Positions 1 to 8,421 of a DNA stretch of 64,000 nucleotides are shown one piece after another. Within the stretch, counting starts at the first letter, position 1. The number at the start of each line of letters is the position of its first letter. Under the pieces are notes generated by a model that saw nothing but the letters and a program-made list of their open reading frames with translations, was not told the DNA's origin and did not search any database. This stretch comes from Acidobacteriota bacterium (lineage in GTDB: Bacteria; Acidobacteriota; Terriglobia; Bryobacterales; Bryobacteraceae), in assembly GCA_016185425.1 (NCBI GenBank), contig JACPNQ010000032.1, forward strand, positions 62,001 through 126,000, in the 5' to 3' direction. The position numbers and the translations under genes were made by a program.

Positions 1-267
1 CGGCCGGCGCATGCGCTCCTCCATGGAGCGCGGGCCGAAGCTCATCGGCGAATCCCACTTGGTGACGATCAGGTTGTCGGTGCCGAAGCTGCGGAGCACG
101 CCGGTGATGGAGGAGTCGAGCCCGGCCAGTATCGAGCCGACGCCGATCACGGTGCTGGTGCCGATGATGACGCCGAGCACGGTGAGAAACGCGCGGAGTT
201 TGTGAGCGCGCAGCGTGTCGAACGCCAACTGCACTCCAAACCAGATTCGCGTGAATTCGTTCTTCAT
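1..267 (-). CDS. MacB-type ABC transporter permease (partial, cut by window edge)
   Basis: Only the first 89 codons are in the window, read on the minus strand from an ATG at 265-267. The protein starts MKNEFTRIWFGVQLAFDTLR and continues into one hydrophobic helix (about residues 27-50, FLTVLGVIIGTSTVIGV). This is the usual start of a MacB/FtsX permease before its periplasmic domain. Its start codon overlaps the stop of the upstream permease in an ATGA, so translation of the two is probably coupled. The N-terminal pattern closely resembles that neighbour, suggesting tandem paralogues forming a heteromeric transporter. The ATPase and substrate are not visible here. Confidence 0.85.
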   Translation of the reverse strand, partial: MKNEFTRIWFGVQLAFDTLRAHKLRAFLTVLGVIIGTSTVIGVGSILAGLDSSITGVLRSFGTDNLIVTKWDSPMSFGPRSMEERMRRP

Positions 268-1511
268 TTGTCCGCCCGCAACGCTTCGATGGGATCGAGC
301 TTCGATGCCTGCCGCGCGGGATAGATTCCGAAGAACAGGCCGACCATGGTCGAGAGCCCGACGGAGATGAACACCGCGCTGTACGGCACGGCCATCGGCA
401 CCGAGGTTGTGTTGCGGACGACGATGGCGACCATCCACGCCAGCGTCACGCCGATTAGTCCTCCCATTCCCGACAGTACGGAGGACTCCACCAGGAACTG
501 GTTCAGGATGTCCAGGCGGCGCGCGCCGACGCTCTTGCGAATGCCGATCTCATGCGTCCGCTCCGTTACCACGGCGAGCATGATGTTCATGATCACCACG
601 CCGCCCACCACCATGAAGACGCTGACGATCGCGACCGCGGTGGCGGCGATGGCGCCTGTCATGCGATCCCACGCCGCCACCAGCGAGTCGGAAGAAAAGA
701 TGCCGAAATTGTCGGCCTCGCCAGGCCGTACGTGGCGCCAGGCGCGCAGCAGGCTGCGCACTTCGTCCTGCGCCTGTTCGAGGTGTTCACGGTCCTGCGC
801 GAGTGCCGCGTAGCCGATGCCCGTACGCGCGCCGAACATTTTGAAATACGTCTCGGCGGGGATAATCACGAAGCGATCGCGCGACTGGCCGAAGACGCTT
901 CCCTGCTCCTTCGCCACGCCGACAACCGTGAAAGGCCGCCCCTGCACTTGAATCACCTTGCCAATCGGATCCACCGCCGGGAAGAAGCGCTCCTTCACCT
1001 CGTGGCCGATCACCGCGGAAAGTGTGTGGCGCTTGTCGTCCGATTCGGAGAGAAACCGGCCGATGGCAATTTGCGTGTTGGTGATGACGCCGACGTTCGC
1101 ACTGACGCCTCGCAGATCGATGCCCTCCACGCGCTCCGCGCCGTAAGTAGTAGCGGCCTGCCGGCTTATCTCCATCCCCACTTCGCGCAGCAGCTTCGAC
1201 TGCTGGCGAATAAAATCAAATTCCTCGCGCGTCAGTTGCGGATTCTTCCGCTGCATCTCCAAAAACTTCTTCGGATCCCACTGGCCGATCATCACCATGC
1301 GCCGTACGCGGAATCCGTCGACGCCCATGTCGGCCACGGTGTTAGCGATGTAGTCGTCCATGCCGCGGATCACCGACATCACCGCAATCAGCGTGGTTGT
1401 GGCTAAAATGATGCCTAAAAGTGTCAAAAAACTGCGCAATTTGCTCGCGCGGAGGGAGCTGACCGCGACTCGAGCCGCTTCCGCAAAGGAGGCATTCGCC
1501 GGATGGACCAT
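264..1511 (-). CDS. MacB-like ABC transporter permease (FtsX family)
   Basis: This 415-residue protein has the MacB topology. One membrane helix lies at about 28-50, followed by a periplasmic MacB_PCD-type domain (about 50-280). Three C-terminal helices follow at about 286-314, 345-368 and 378-400. It ends with the typical cytoplasmic tail YPARQASKLDPIEALR. Such permeases work with a separate ATPase and membrane-fusion partner to act on periplasmic or envelope substrates. The motif THEIGIRKSVGARR after the second helix is a strong FtsX-family signature. The stop codon overlaps the next permease start (ATGA). The upstream hydrolase gene ends 42 bases before this start. The substrate cannot be told. 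Confidence 0.9.
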   Translation of the reverse strand: MVHPANASFAEAARVAVSSLRASKLRSFLTLLGIILATTTLIAVMSVIRGMDDYIANTVADMGVDGFRVRRMVMIGQWDPKKFLEMQRKNPQLTREEFDFIRQQSKLLREVGMEISRQAATTYGAERVEGIDLRGVSANVGVITNTQIAIGRFLSESDDKRHTLSAVIGHEVKERFFPAVDPIGKVIQVQGRPFTVVGVAKEQGSVFGQSRDRFVIIPAETYFKMFGARTGIGYAALAQDREHLEQAQDEVRSLLRAWRHVRPGEADNFGIFSSDSLVAAWDRMTGAIAATAVAIVSVFMVVGGVVIMNIMLAVVTERTHEIGIRKSVGARRLDILNQFLVESSVLSGMGGLIGVTLAWMVAIVVRNTTSVPMAVPYSAVFISVGLSTMVGLFFGIYPARQASKLDPIEALRADK

Positions 1512-1553
1512 GGGAACCTATGACCCAGACGAAGTTATTAGCCCTTTTGTTCC

Positions 1554-2513
1554 CTATATTTGCGAGCGCCACTCGAGAATGGCTTCGTCGGCCCAGAATC
1601 GGGGTTTTTCACGCGCCAAAAACGCAACATGCCCGCCATGCTCCGGCGCAAGTAGCTGAATCAGCGGATTTTCCTTTATGGCTGGGTGCCCGTAGACGGC
1701 GAAAGGCACCAACGGGTCGTCCTGGGCGGTGACGAGTAATGTGGGCACTCGGATTTGGGAGAGCATATTCTGCGCCGATTGGGTCCTGTAGTAATTCGGC
1801 GCGTCGCCGAAACCAAAATGCGGGGCGGTGATGCGGTCGTCGAAGTCGTAAACGGTGCGGATGATATCGACGTTGGTGCTTTCGAAGATCGGATGGAATG
1901 CCTCAGGTTGCAGGCGGCGGCGTTCGGCGAGCCGTTCCCGCATGCGGGTGACGAAGCGCTCCTGATAGAGGTAGTTCGACGGCTTCCCCAACGCGACGAC
2001 GCAACCGGCGAGATCGATCGGCGCCGATACGCCGACAACCGAATGCAACAATTCCGATCTTTGCGCCCCAAGTTCGCCGGCGAGTTTCAACGCCTGGTTT
2101 CCGCCAAGGGAATAACCGATCAGCGTTACCGGACCTTGTCCGCGGAGCGATTCGATATAGACGCGCAAGTCTGCGGTGAGTCCGGCATGGTAGAGCGTGG
2201 CGCACCAGCCTTCGGTTCCGCCGCAGCCGCGAATATTTACACGATGGACTTCGTAACCGGAGCGCAGAGCGTTCCACGCCATCGACCGCATGTAACCGCC
2301 CTCGCTGGAACCCTCCAGGCCGTGCACCAAAACGAAAATTCCTTGCGCAGACCCGGCCGGACGCTGGACCACCACGCGGATGGCGACGCCCGGCTCGGTG
2401 TCAAAACGGCACTCCACTACCGGAATCGAAGCGAGCTCCTTGAAACGCGGCCAGAAATTGGAGGCGACTGTCGCCAGGTGCGGATTGGCGAACAGAGGAA
2501 CAAAGGGGCGCAA
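1554..2513 (-). CDS. YheT-family alpha/beta hydrolase
   Basis: This 319-residue alpha/beta hydrolase resembles the YheT/EMB8 family (COG0429). The N-terminus FANPHLATVASNFWPR fits the family opening. The oxyanion-loop region is VHGLEGSSEGGY (63-74), and the family signature NIRGCGGTE lies at 93-101. The nucleophile elbow is GYSLGG with Ser135, and Asp in QDDP plus His in GGHVAF complete a likely triad. The start is TTG at 2511-2513, because no ATG or GTG lies between it and the preceding in-frame stop and the family N-terminus begins there. It is 19 bases downstream of the GAF-ANTAR gene, probably in one operon. Family members are esterase-like; the true substrate is unknown. Confidence 0.85.
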   Translation of the reverse strand: MRPFVPLFANPHLATVASNFWPRFKELASIPVVECRFDTEPGVAIRVVVQRPAGSAQGIFVLVHGLEGSSEGGYMRSMAWNALRSGYEVHRVNIRGCGGTEGWCATLYHAGLTADLRVYIESLRGQGPVTLIGYSLGGNQALKLAGELGAQRSELLHSVVGVSAPIDLAGCVVALGKPSNYLYQERFVTRMRERLAERRRLQPEAFHPIFESTNVDIIRTVYDFDDRITAPHFGFGDAPNYYRTQSAQNMLSQIRVPTLLVTAQDDPLVPFAVYGHPAIKENPLIQLLAPEHGGHVAFLAREKPRFWADEAILEWRSQI

Positions 2514-2532
2514 ACTGACAGTGTAGCCGAGG

Positions 2533-3273
2533 CTAGTCCGTGCCTGTTCGTTTACTCAATTCTTCAGTGAAAATGATCGCTTCCGCCAGGTCTTTCATCG
2601 GGCGGCGTAAACGGCGGCTCTCGTTACGGAGCTGCAGGTAAGCATCCTCTTCGGATAGCCCGTGCCGGCGTTGAATGATGCCTTTGGCGCGCTCAACGAC
2701 CTTGCGCTCCTCCAGCTTCCGCTTCATCTCCTGGGTTTCTTCCTTCAGGCGGACGTTTTCTTCGGCGAGCTTGGATTTGGCCAGCGCTCCGGCCATCTGC
2801 TCTCCGATAAACGTCAGAAGGGAAACCTCTTCCGGCGCGTGACGATGAACTTCCCGGTGATGGACGTTGATGACGCCGATCAGTTCCCCGCCAGTCAACA
2901 GCGGTACGGACAGGAACGATTCGTAGGTATCTTCCACGAGTCCGCGGAACTTCTTGAACCGCTTATCTTGTTGGGCGTTTTCGGACAATACGACCACTGC
3001 TTTGTGTTCGGCTACCCAACCGGTGATGCCTTCACCGATCTTCATCCGCAGATTGCCGATTTCGGCAGTATGCGGGACTTGCGAAGCACACAGAACGATT
3101 TCGTTCGTCTCCTTTTCGAACAGATAAACAAGACAGGCGTCACATTCGGTTACTTGAACCGCTAACCCAATGATTTCGCCGAGCATTTCATCGAGCGATC
3201 GCTCGCTGGCCACAATGCTGCTAACACGGTGGAGGAGGGATACTTGGGGTGGAGGAATGTCTGTAGTCGTCAT
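2533..3273 (-). CDS. GAF-ANTAR domain regulator (putative RNA-binding antiterminator)
   Basis: This 246-residue protein has an N-terminal GAF domain (about 15-160), a short coiled linker rich in Glu and Lys (about 165-190) and a C-terminal ANTAR domain. The ANTAR part carries the diagnostic run VVERAKGIIQRRHGLSEEDAY followed by paired helices. ANTAR domains bind tandem RNA hairpins and prevent transcription termination. A GAF sensor in the same chain implies direct small-molecule or redox control. I chose the ATG at 3271-3273 because GGAGG sits eight bases upstream; an in-frame start 42 bases earlier has no such site. It is divergent from the metallopeptidase gene with only 33 bases between starts. 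The target RNA is not identified. Confidence 0.9.
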   Translation of the reverse strand: MTTTDIPPPQVSLLHRVSSIVASERSLDEMLGEIIGLAVQVTECDACLVYLFEKETNEIVLCASQVPHTAEIGNLRMKIGEGITGWVAEHKAVVVLSENAQQDKRFKKFRGLVEDTYESFLSVPLLTGGELIGVINVHHREVHRHAPEEVSLLTFIGEQMAGALAKSKLAEENVRLKEETQEMKRKLEERKVVERAKGIIQRRHGLSEEDAYLQLRNESRRLRRPMKDLAEAIIFTEELSKRTGTD

Positions 3274-3306
3274 AGACACACCTCCAGCGTACGAGTGCGG
3301 CGTGGC

Positions 3307-4974
3307 ATGGTCCAATCGAAAAAAGTTATTACCCTCATGGTCCTCGCACTAGGTATCGGCGCAGCGCGGGCGGAAACGCGCTGGACGGCCGTGGAGGGCG
3401 ATGGTTACACCGTGGTTACAGACGCGGGAGCGGGCGCGGCGGCGAAGATGGCCGTTCGCATCGAACAGATGCGCGCCTTACTGGGCGGCCCGGTGAAAAC
3501 GTTACCGTTGCGCGTGGTTTTGTTGAGCCAGCCAACGCTCTTTGCCGCGCTGCGTCCGTCGGAGACGGCGGGCGGATTCTATCAATCGAGCGCGGACGAC
3601 GATTGGGTAGTGGTCCGGTGGGGACGGCCGGACAGCGAACGGGCGATGTCGCATGAGATCGTCCATGCGTTCCTGGAGCACCACGGGCCGCGCCGCCCGC
3701 TCTGGCTGGAGGAAGGGCTGGCGGAGTTTTACTCAACCGCCGCTCTGGATGCGAAGGGCTGGACGATTGGAACGCCCATCGAATCGCATGTGCGCGTGCT
3801 GAACGACGGCCGGTGGCTCGGCGAGAGGGAGTTTCTGGAAGCTGCGTTTGACTCCCCGCTCAGAGACGAAGGATCGCGCGAGGGAAAGTTCTACGCACAG
3901 AGTTGGGCGCTTGTCCACTTTCTGCTTACGGCGCCTGGCGTGCGCGAGAAATCTCCGGAGCTCTTCACCGCGCTCGCCGATGGCGCTCCGTTCGCCCGCG
4001 CCTGCGAACGTGCGTTTGGGATGCGGCAGGGCTTGCTGCTGGATGCCGCGCGGCGCGCCGTGGAACAACGGCGGTTCGCCACAGCACGAATTACGGCGGG
4101 TACGGTCTCCCGGCCGGCTGGAGTTCCGGCGGCGCTCGCGGCGGAGGAAGCAAACGCGCTGTTGGTTGCGTTGGCGCTTGCGGCGGGAAAACCGGATGTC
4201 GCGCGGCGGATGGCGGCTTCGCCCGTCCAACGCGGGTTGCTCGCGTTGGCCGATGGAAACCGCGCCGCGGCGGAACGCCTGTTTGAAGAAGCGGTCGCGA
4301 ACGGCAGCAAGAACGCCGCGCCCTATTTTGAGCTGGCCATGCTGCTCCGCGAAGAGCGCCGCGAACTGACGCGCGTGCCTGCACTGCTCCGCGCCGCCAT
4401 TGAACGCAATCCGAACCATGCGGAAGCGCACTTTCTGCTCGGTCTGCGGGCGGCCGCGGCTGGCGACGACGAGGGGGCAATCGACTATTTCCAAACAGCG
4501 GCGCGCATCCTGCCGCGACAGGCAAGTTTCTGGCACGCCCTGGCTCTGTCGTTGGAGCGCACCGGACGGATGGCGGAGGCGAGCCACGCGGCCATGCGCT
4601 GCCGGCAGGCGGCGCGCAATGCCGCCGAGCGCGAAATGGCGGCGGCAATCGAACGGTTGATTCGCCAGCCGGAGGCGCCGTTGCCCGCCTCTGGTAAGCC
4701 CGCGGTGCACGTCCCTGATGGCTGGCGCGGGTTGCGCGGTGACACATCGGCGGACGGCGAGCTGGTGGCCTTTCATTGCGAATCGACACCACCCGTCGCA
4801 CACATTGTCACCGGCCGGGAACGTCTGGAGCTCAGAGTCGAAAAGCCGTCGGCGATTCGCATCGGCGGAACCGGCTCGGTGCGGCACACACTGCCATGCG
4901 GTGAGATGAAGGCCGCCGTGCGCGTCGAGTATATCGGCCGGACAAAGGAGCTGACGGCGATCGAGTTCCGATAG
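3307..4974 (+). CDS. Secreted gluzincin-like metallopeptidase with C-terminal TPR repeats
   Basis: This 555-residue protein begins with a signal peptide (MVQSKKVITLMVLALGIGAARA). It has a zinc-peptidase motif HEIVH at 116-120, with a downstream WLEEGLAE (133-140) that supplies a candidate third ligand. This arrangement matches peptidase-MA-like gluzincins. The second half (about 320-470) is alanine-rich helical repeat sequence resembling TPRs, including NPNHAEAHFLLGLRAAAAGD. The last 80 residues look like a small beta domain. I start at 3307 because the signal peptide begins there; the longer frame overlaps the divergent neighbour. The substrate is unknown, and secretion is inferred from the signal peptide. 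Confidence 0.75.
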   Translation: MVQSKKVITLMVLALGIGAARAETRWTAVEGDGYTVVTDAGAGAAAKMAVRIEQMRALLGGPVKTLPLRVVLLSQPTLFAALRPSETAGGFYQSSADDDWVVVRWGRPDSERAMSHEIVHAFLEHHGPRRPLWLEEGLAEFYSTAALDAKGWTIGTPIESHVRVLNDGRWLGEREFLEAAFDSPLRDEGSREGKFYAQSWALVHFLLTAPGVREKSPELFTALADGAPFARACERAFGMRQGLLLDAARRAVEQRRFATARITAGTVSRPAGVPAALAAEEANALLVALALAAGKPDVARRMAASPVQRGLLALADGNRAAAERLFEEAVANGSKNAAPYFELAMLLREERRELTRVPALLRAAIERNPNHAEAHFLLGLRAAAAGDDEGAIDYFQTAARILPRQASFWHALALSLERTGRMAEASHAAMRCRQAARNAAEREMAAAIERLIRQPEAPLPASGKPAVHVPDGWRGLRGDTSADGELVAFHCESTPPVAHIVTGRERLELRVEKPSAIRIGGTGSVRHTLPCGEMKAAVRVEYIGRTKELTAIEFR

Positions 4975-5008
4975 CGCCCGTGCCGCCGCGCGTGGTCTCC
5001 TGGTCGAT

Positions 5009-5515
5009 ATGGAACCTTGGCTTGCCGGCCGCTTCGCCGGCCTCTCGCCGATACCGCGCCTTCTCTGCTGTTCATTGGAGCAGTCGCTGGCCGATGTCAT
5101 TCGTTGGACCGATGCGTTGACCGATGACCAGGTCTGGCACGAGCCGTACGAGAAATCGAGTGTGGGATTTCAACTGCGCCACCTTGCGGGAAGTGTGGAC
5201 CGGTTGCTGACCTATGCGAAAGAAGAGAGTCTGAGCGGCGAGCAGCTCGCTTTTCTACGCACGGAAGCCGAGCCGGGTGCAAGTAAGGCGGCGTTGATAG
5301 CCGACCTGCACCGCTCCTACGAGGCCGCGACCGCATTCGCCCAGCCGGCGAAGGATCTTAACGCGCCGCGATTCATCGGACGGCAACGGCTGGAAACGCC
5401 GCTCGGCGTATTGCTTGGGCACATTGCAGAACACACGCAGCGCCACACGGGCCAGTTGATCGTGTTGGCCCGGTTGGTTGTAATAGCAAAGACTGCCTAT
5501 AGCAGCCATAGGTGA
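5009..5515 (+). CDS. DinB-family metal-binding protein
   Basis: This 168-residue protein has the DinB/YfiT four-helix layout. The likely metal-binding histidines fall in QLRHLAG and in HIAEHTQRHTGQL near the C-terminus. Many DinB-like proteins are thiol-dependent S-transferases or hydrolases, but most members, including this one, have no assigned reaction. The gene lies 34 bases after the metallopeptidase, and its last codons overlap a candidate OxyR half-operator for the catalase gene. No good Shine-Dalgarno sequence precedes the ATG, so the start is less certain than the family call. Confidence 0.75.
   Translation: MEPWLAGRFAGLSPIPRLLCCSLEQSLADVIRWTDALTDDQVWHEPYEKSSVGFQLRHLAGSVDRLLTYAKEESLSGEQLAFLRTEAEPGASKAALIADLHRSYEAATAFAQPAKDLNAPRFIGRQRLETPLGVLLGHIAEHTQRHTGQLIVLARLVVIAKTAYSSHR
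5497..5511. promoter_or_regulatory. Candidate partial OxyR site upstream of catalase
   Basis: The sequence CTAT-N7-ATAG at 5497-5511 equals the central half of the classical OxyR consensus (four ATAG/CTAT tetrads spaced by seven). The downstream flank keeps the internal T and A positions of that consensus, but the two outer tetrads are not conserved at exact spacing. It lies 47 bases before the catalase start and inside the last codons of the DinB gene. An OxyR gene sits in the same operon, which supports autoregulation, but the match is incomplete. Confidence 0.4.
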
Positions 5516-5557
5516 AACGATCTGGCTCGTGGAATGACTCGCGGATAGCCTGAGGTC

Positions 5558-7060
5558 ATGCAACGAGCCATTCTCACCTTTGCACTCGCCGGCGCGCTGG
5601 CCTTCGCACAGAAACCGGTGCTGACCACGAACGGCGGTGTGCCCGTCGGCGACAATCAGAACTCAAAAACGGCCGGTGACAACGGGCCCGTGCTGCTCGA
5701 AGATATTCACCTGATCGAAAAACTCGCCAGTTTTGACCGCGAGCGGATCCCGGAGCGCGTAGTGCATGCGCGCGGCGCGGGCGCCTACGGCGAGTTTGTC
5801 TCGGCCGGCGATTTTTCCGCCTTCACGCGGGCTTCGTTTCTGCGCTCGGCGGGCCGGAAGACGCCTGTCTTTGTCCGGTTTTCCACCGTGATCCACGGCA
5901 GCGGCTCCCCGGAAGTCGCGCGCGATCCCCGCGGCTTTGCAACGAAATTTTATACCGAAGAAGGCAACTATGACATCGTCGGCAACCACCTTCCCGTGTT
6001 CTTCATTCGCGACGCCATCAAGTTTCCGGACATGGTCCATTCGCTGAAGCCGTCGCCGGTCACCAATAAGCAGGACCCCAACCGCTTCTTCGATTTCTTC
6101 AGCCACGTGCCGGAGTCCACGCAGATGCTGACCTTCGTCTACTCCGATCACGGCATCCCCGCCAACTACCGCCAGATGGACGGATTTGGCGTGCACGCTT
6201 TCAAATGGGTAAGTGCCGCCGGGGAGGTCCGCTACGTCAAGTACACCTGGAAATCGCAACAAGGCGTAAAGAATCTGACCAATGCCGAAGCCGCGCAAGT
6301 AGTGGCGAAGGACTGGGCGCAGGCGACGACGGACCTATACACGGAAATCGGCAAAGGCAACTATCCGAAATGGGATCTGTACGTGCAGATGATCGCGCCC
6401 GATCAGCTCGATTCGTTCTCGTTCAATCCGCTCGACGCGACGAAGATATGGCCCGAGTCGATGGCGAAGCCGGTGAAGATTGGCACGATGACGCTGAATC
6501 GCATGCCGCAGAGTTTCTACGAGGAGACGGAGCAGAGCGCCTTCTCGCCCGGCAACCTAGTTCCGGGCATTGAAGCGAGCGAGGACCGCCTGTTGCAGGG
6601 CCGTCTGTTCAGCTACTTCGACACGCAGCGCCACCGCTTGGGCGCGAACTTCCAGCAGCTCGCCATCAACCGCCCCGCGTCGGCATCCGGCAACCACAAC
6701 CAGGATGGCGCGCTCAGCCAGCGTGGCCAAAAAGGCGACGTCAACTATCAGCCGAGTGAAGCCGACGCACGCACCTATCGCGACGACAACCAATTCCGCT
6801 ACTCACGCGCGAAACTGAGCGGGACCACCGTGCAGCAGCCCATCGCCAAGCAAAATAACTTCCAGCAGGCCGGCGAGCTCTATCGCAGCTTCACCCCGGC
6901 CGAACGCGAACGGCTGGTGGCGAACCTGGCGGGCGACCTGGCACAGGTGAAGAATCCGCGCATTGTAAAGACGATGGCTGGCTTCTTCTTTCAGGCCGAC
7001 GCGGAGTTCGGCTCGAAGCTCGCCAAGGCGTTGGGGATCGACCCCGTGAAGGCGGACTGA
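5558..7060 (+). CDS. Exported monofunctional heme catalase
   Basis: This 500-residue protein is a heme catalase that dismutates hydrogen peroxide. Catalytic His70 (ERVVHARGAGA) and Asn143 (YDIVGNHLPVFF) are present. The heme-ligand tyrosine is Tyr353 in RLFSYFDTQRHR. Residues 1-18 form a signal peptide (MQRAILTFALAGALAFAQ), so the enzyme is probably periplasmic. Length is that of small-subunit catalases. The gene is followed one base later by an ankyrin-repeat gene. This order recalls katB-ankB of Pseudomonas, where the ankyrin protein is needed for full catalase activity. oxyR follows, so the three genes look like one peroxide-response operon. Confidence 0.96.
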   Translation: MQRAILTFALAGALAFAQKPVLTTNGGVPVGDNQNSKTAGDNGPVLLEDIHLIEKLASFDRERIPERVVHARGAGAYGEFVSAGDFSAFTRASFLRSAGRKTPVFVRFSTVIHGSGSPEVARDPRGFATKFYTEEGNYDIVGNHLPVFFIRDAIKFPDMVHSLKPSPVTNKQDPNRFFDFFSHVPESTQMLTFVYSDHGIPANYRQMDGFGVHAFKWVSAAGEVRYVKYTWKSQQGVKNLTNAEAAQVVAKDWAQATTDLYTEIGKGNYPKWDLYVQMIAPDQLDSFSFNPLDATKIWPESMAKPVKIGTMTLNRMPQSFYEETEQSAFSPGNLVPGIEASEDRLLQGRLFSYFDTQRHRLGANFQQLAINRPASASGNHNQDGALSQRGQKGDVNYQPSEADARTYRDDNQFRYSRAKLSGTTVQQPIAKQNNFQQAGELYRSFTPAERERLVANLAGDLAQVKNPRIVKTMAGFFFQADAEFGSKLAKALGIDPVKAD

Positions 7061-7061
7061 C

Positions 7062-7535
7062 ATGCGGATCGCGACAGCCATCCTCTTGCTTGCGGCGGCG
7101 GCTTGGGCGGAAACGCCGAAACCGCCGCAAGCGGTGAATACAGCCGACAGCCGCGGCTACACGCCATTGATCCTGGCAGCCTATCATGGAGACTTGGAGA
7201 ACGTAAAAATGCTGCTGGCGGCGGGCGCCGATGTCCACGCGAGAGACAAATCGGGCCGCACGGCGCTGATGGGCGCGGCGTTTAAGGGCCACGTGGAGAT
7301 CGCGAGGCTGCTGCTCGCCCGCGGAGCGCGTGTCGATGACGCTGACGGCATCGGCGCAACTCCCCTGATGTTCGCGGCTCTTACCGGACGCGGCGAAATG
7401 GTAGACCTGCTGCTGGCCAGCGGCGCCAACGCGGCCAGGCGCGATCAACGCGGATACGACGCCGCCGGCCTCGCGGAGGGCCAGGGTAATGAGCCGCTGT
7501 TCAACCGGTTAGTTCGCGCCGTGCGAGGCAAATAG
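7062..7535 (+). CDS. Exported ankyrin-repeat protein (AnkB-like)
   Basis: This 157-residue protein has a short signal peptide (MRIATAILLLAAAAWAE) and about four ankyrin repeats. The repeats show clear signatures such as GYTPLILAAYHGDLENVKMLL and GRTALMGAAFKGHVEIARLLL. It is one base downstream of the catalase stop and three bases upstream of oxyR. In Pseudomonas the ankyrin protein AnkB, encoded next to catalase KatB, supports periplasmic catalase. The same role is the most economical guess here, but it rests on gene order. Confidence 0.85.
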   Translation: MRIATAILLLAAAAWAETPKPPQAVNTADSRGYTPLILAAYHGDLENVKMLLAAGADVHARDKSGRTALMGAAFKGHVEIARLLLARGARVDDADGIGATPLMFAALTGRGEMVDLLLASGANAARRDQRGYDAAGLAEGQGNEPLFNRLVRAVRGK

Positions 7536-7538
7536 ACG

Positions 7539-8417
7539 ATGGATCTACACCAGCTTCGATACTTTCTTACCGTCGCCCGCACGGGAAGCTTTGTGCGCGC
7601 GGCGGAGGAAGAGAATGTTGCGCAGCCGTCGCTCTCGCAGCAGATCAAGAAGCTGGAAGCCGCGCTCGGTGTGCCGCTGTTTGACCGTCTGGGCCGCGGT
7701 GTGCGGTTGACGCGCTACGGCCAGGCGCTGGCCGTGCGCGCACAGGAGATTCTGCGTTCGGTAGGCGACGCGGAAAAGGAGCTCTCCAACCTGCGTCATC
7801 CCGATTGCGGCCGCCTGACGCTGGGAATCATTCCTACCGTCTTGCCGTATGCGATGGCGAAACCGATGGCCGCGTTCCGCGACGCCGCGCCGCATGTGGA
7901 GCTCGATATTCGTGAAGCGACGACGGAGAAGTTGCTCGAGGGGCTGCGCAACGGTGAGATCGACCTCGCGATCCTCGCACTCCCGGTGCGCCAACCCGAG
8001 ATTGTCTGTGCCGAGCTGTTCCGGGAACCGCTGTTGGTAGCTGTGCCGGGGAGCCATCCTCTGGCTGAGCGGCCGAAACTGGCGGTGCCGCAGTTGTTGA
8101 GTGAGCGCATGCTCCTGCTGCGCGAGGGGCACTGCCTGCGGGATGACGTGTTGACCGTTTGCAGCCGGGCTCACGTGCAGTTTCAGCAGGTATTTGAGAG
8201 CGACCATCTGGCGAGCATCTTCTCTCTCGTCGCCAACGGCTTCGGCATCAGCATTGTGCCGGCGCTCGCGGCCGCAGAGGCTCGCGGATGCAAGCTGGTG
8301 CCGCTGGAGCCGCGCGGCGTCCGCAAGATCGGCTACGCGCAAGTGCGCGGGCACCACGCACTGCCGGTGCAGAAGCGGTTCATCTCGTTTCTGCGCGCCT
8401 ACGAGTGGATGGGATAG
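7539..8417 (+). CDS. oxyR: OxyR-type peroxide-sensing LysR regulator
   Basis: This 292-residue LysR-family protein has an N-terminal winged helix (residues 1-60, LRYFLTVARTGSFVRAAEE) and a substrate-domain fold. The redox motif GHCLRDDVLTVC places cysteines at residues 199 and 208, the same positions and spacing as the disulfide-forming pair of E. coli OxyR. That makes peroxide sensing by disulfide formation likely. The gene is last in the catalase-ankyrin-oxyR unit, so it probably controls its own operon through a site near 5497-5511. It converges on the GH16-like gene with four bases between stop codons. Confidence 0.93.
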   Translation: MDLHQLRYFLTVARTGSFVRAAEEENVAQPSLSQQIKKLEAALGVPLFDRLGRGVRLTRYGQALAVRAQEILRSVGDAEKELSNLRHPDCGRLTLGIIPTVLPYAMAKPMAAFRDAAPHVELDIREATTEKLLEGLRNGEIDLAILALPVRQPEIVCAELFREPLLVAVPGSHPLAERPKLAVPQLLSERMLLLREGHCLRDDVLTVCSRAHVQFQQVFESDHLASIFSLVANGFGISIVPALAAAEARGCKLVPLEPRGVRKIGYAQVRGHHALPVQKRFISFLRAYEWMG

Positions 8418-8421
8418 CCCG

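Noticed and set aside
3733..5100. A 455-residue open frame opposite the metallopeptidase gene
   Set aside because: It is antisense to a signal-peptide-bearing metallopeptidase, is Arg/Ala-rich and matches no family.
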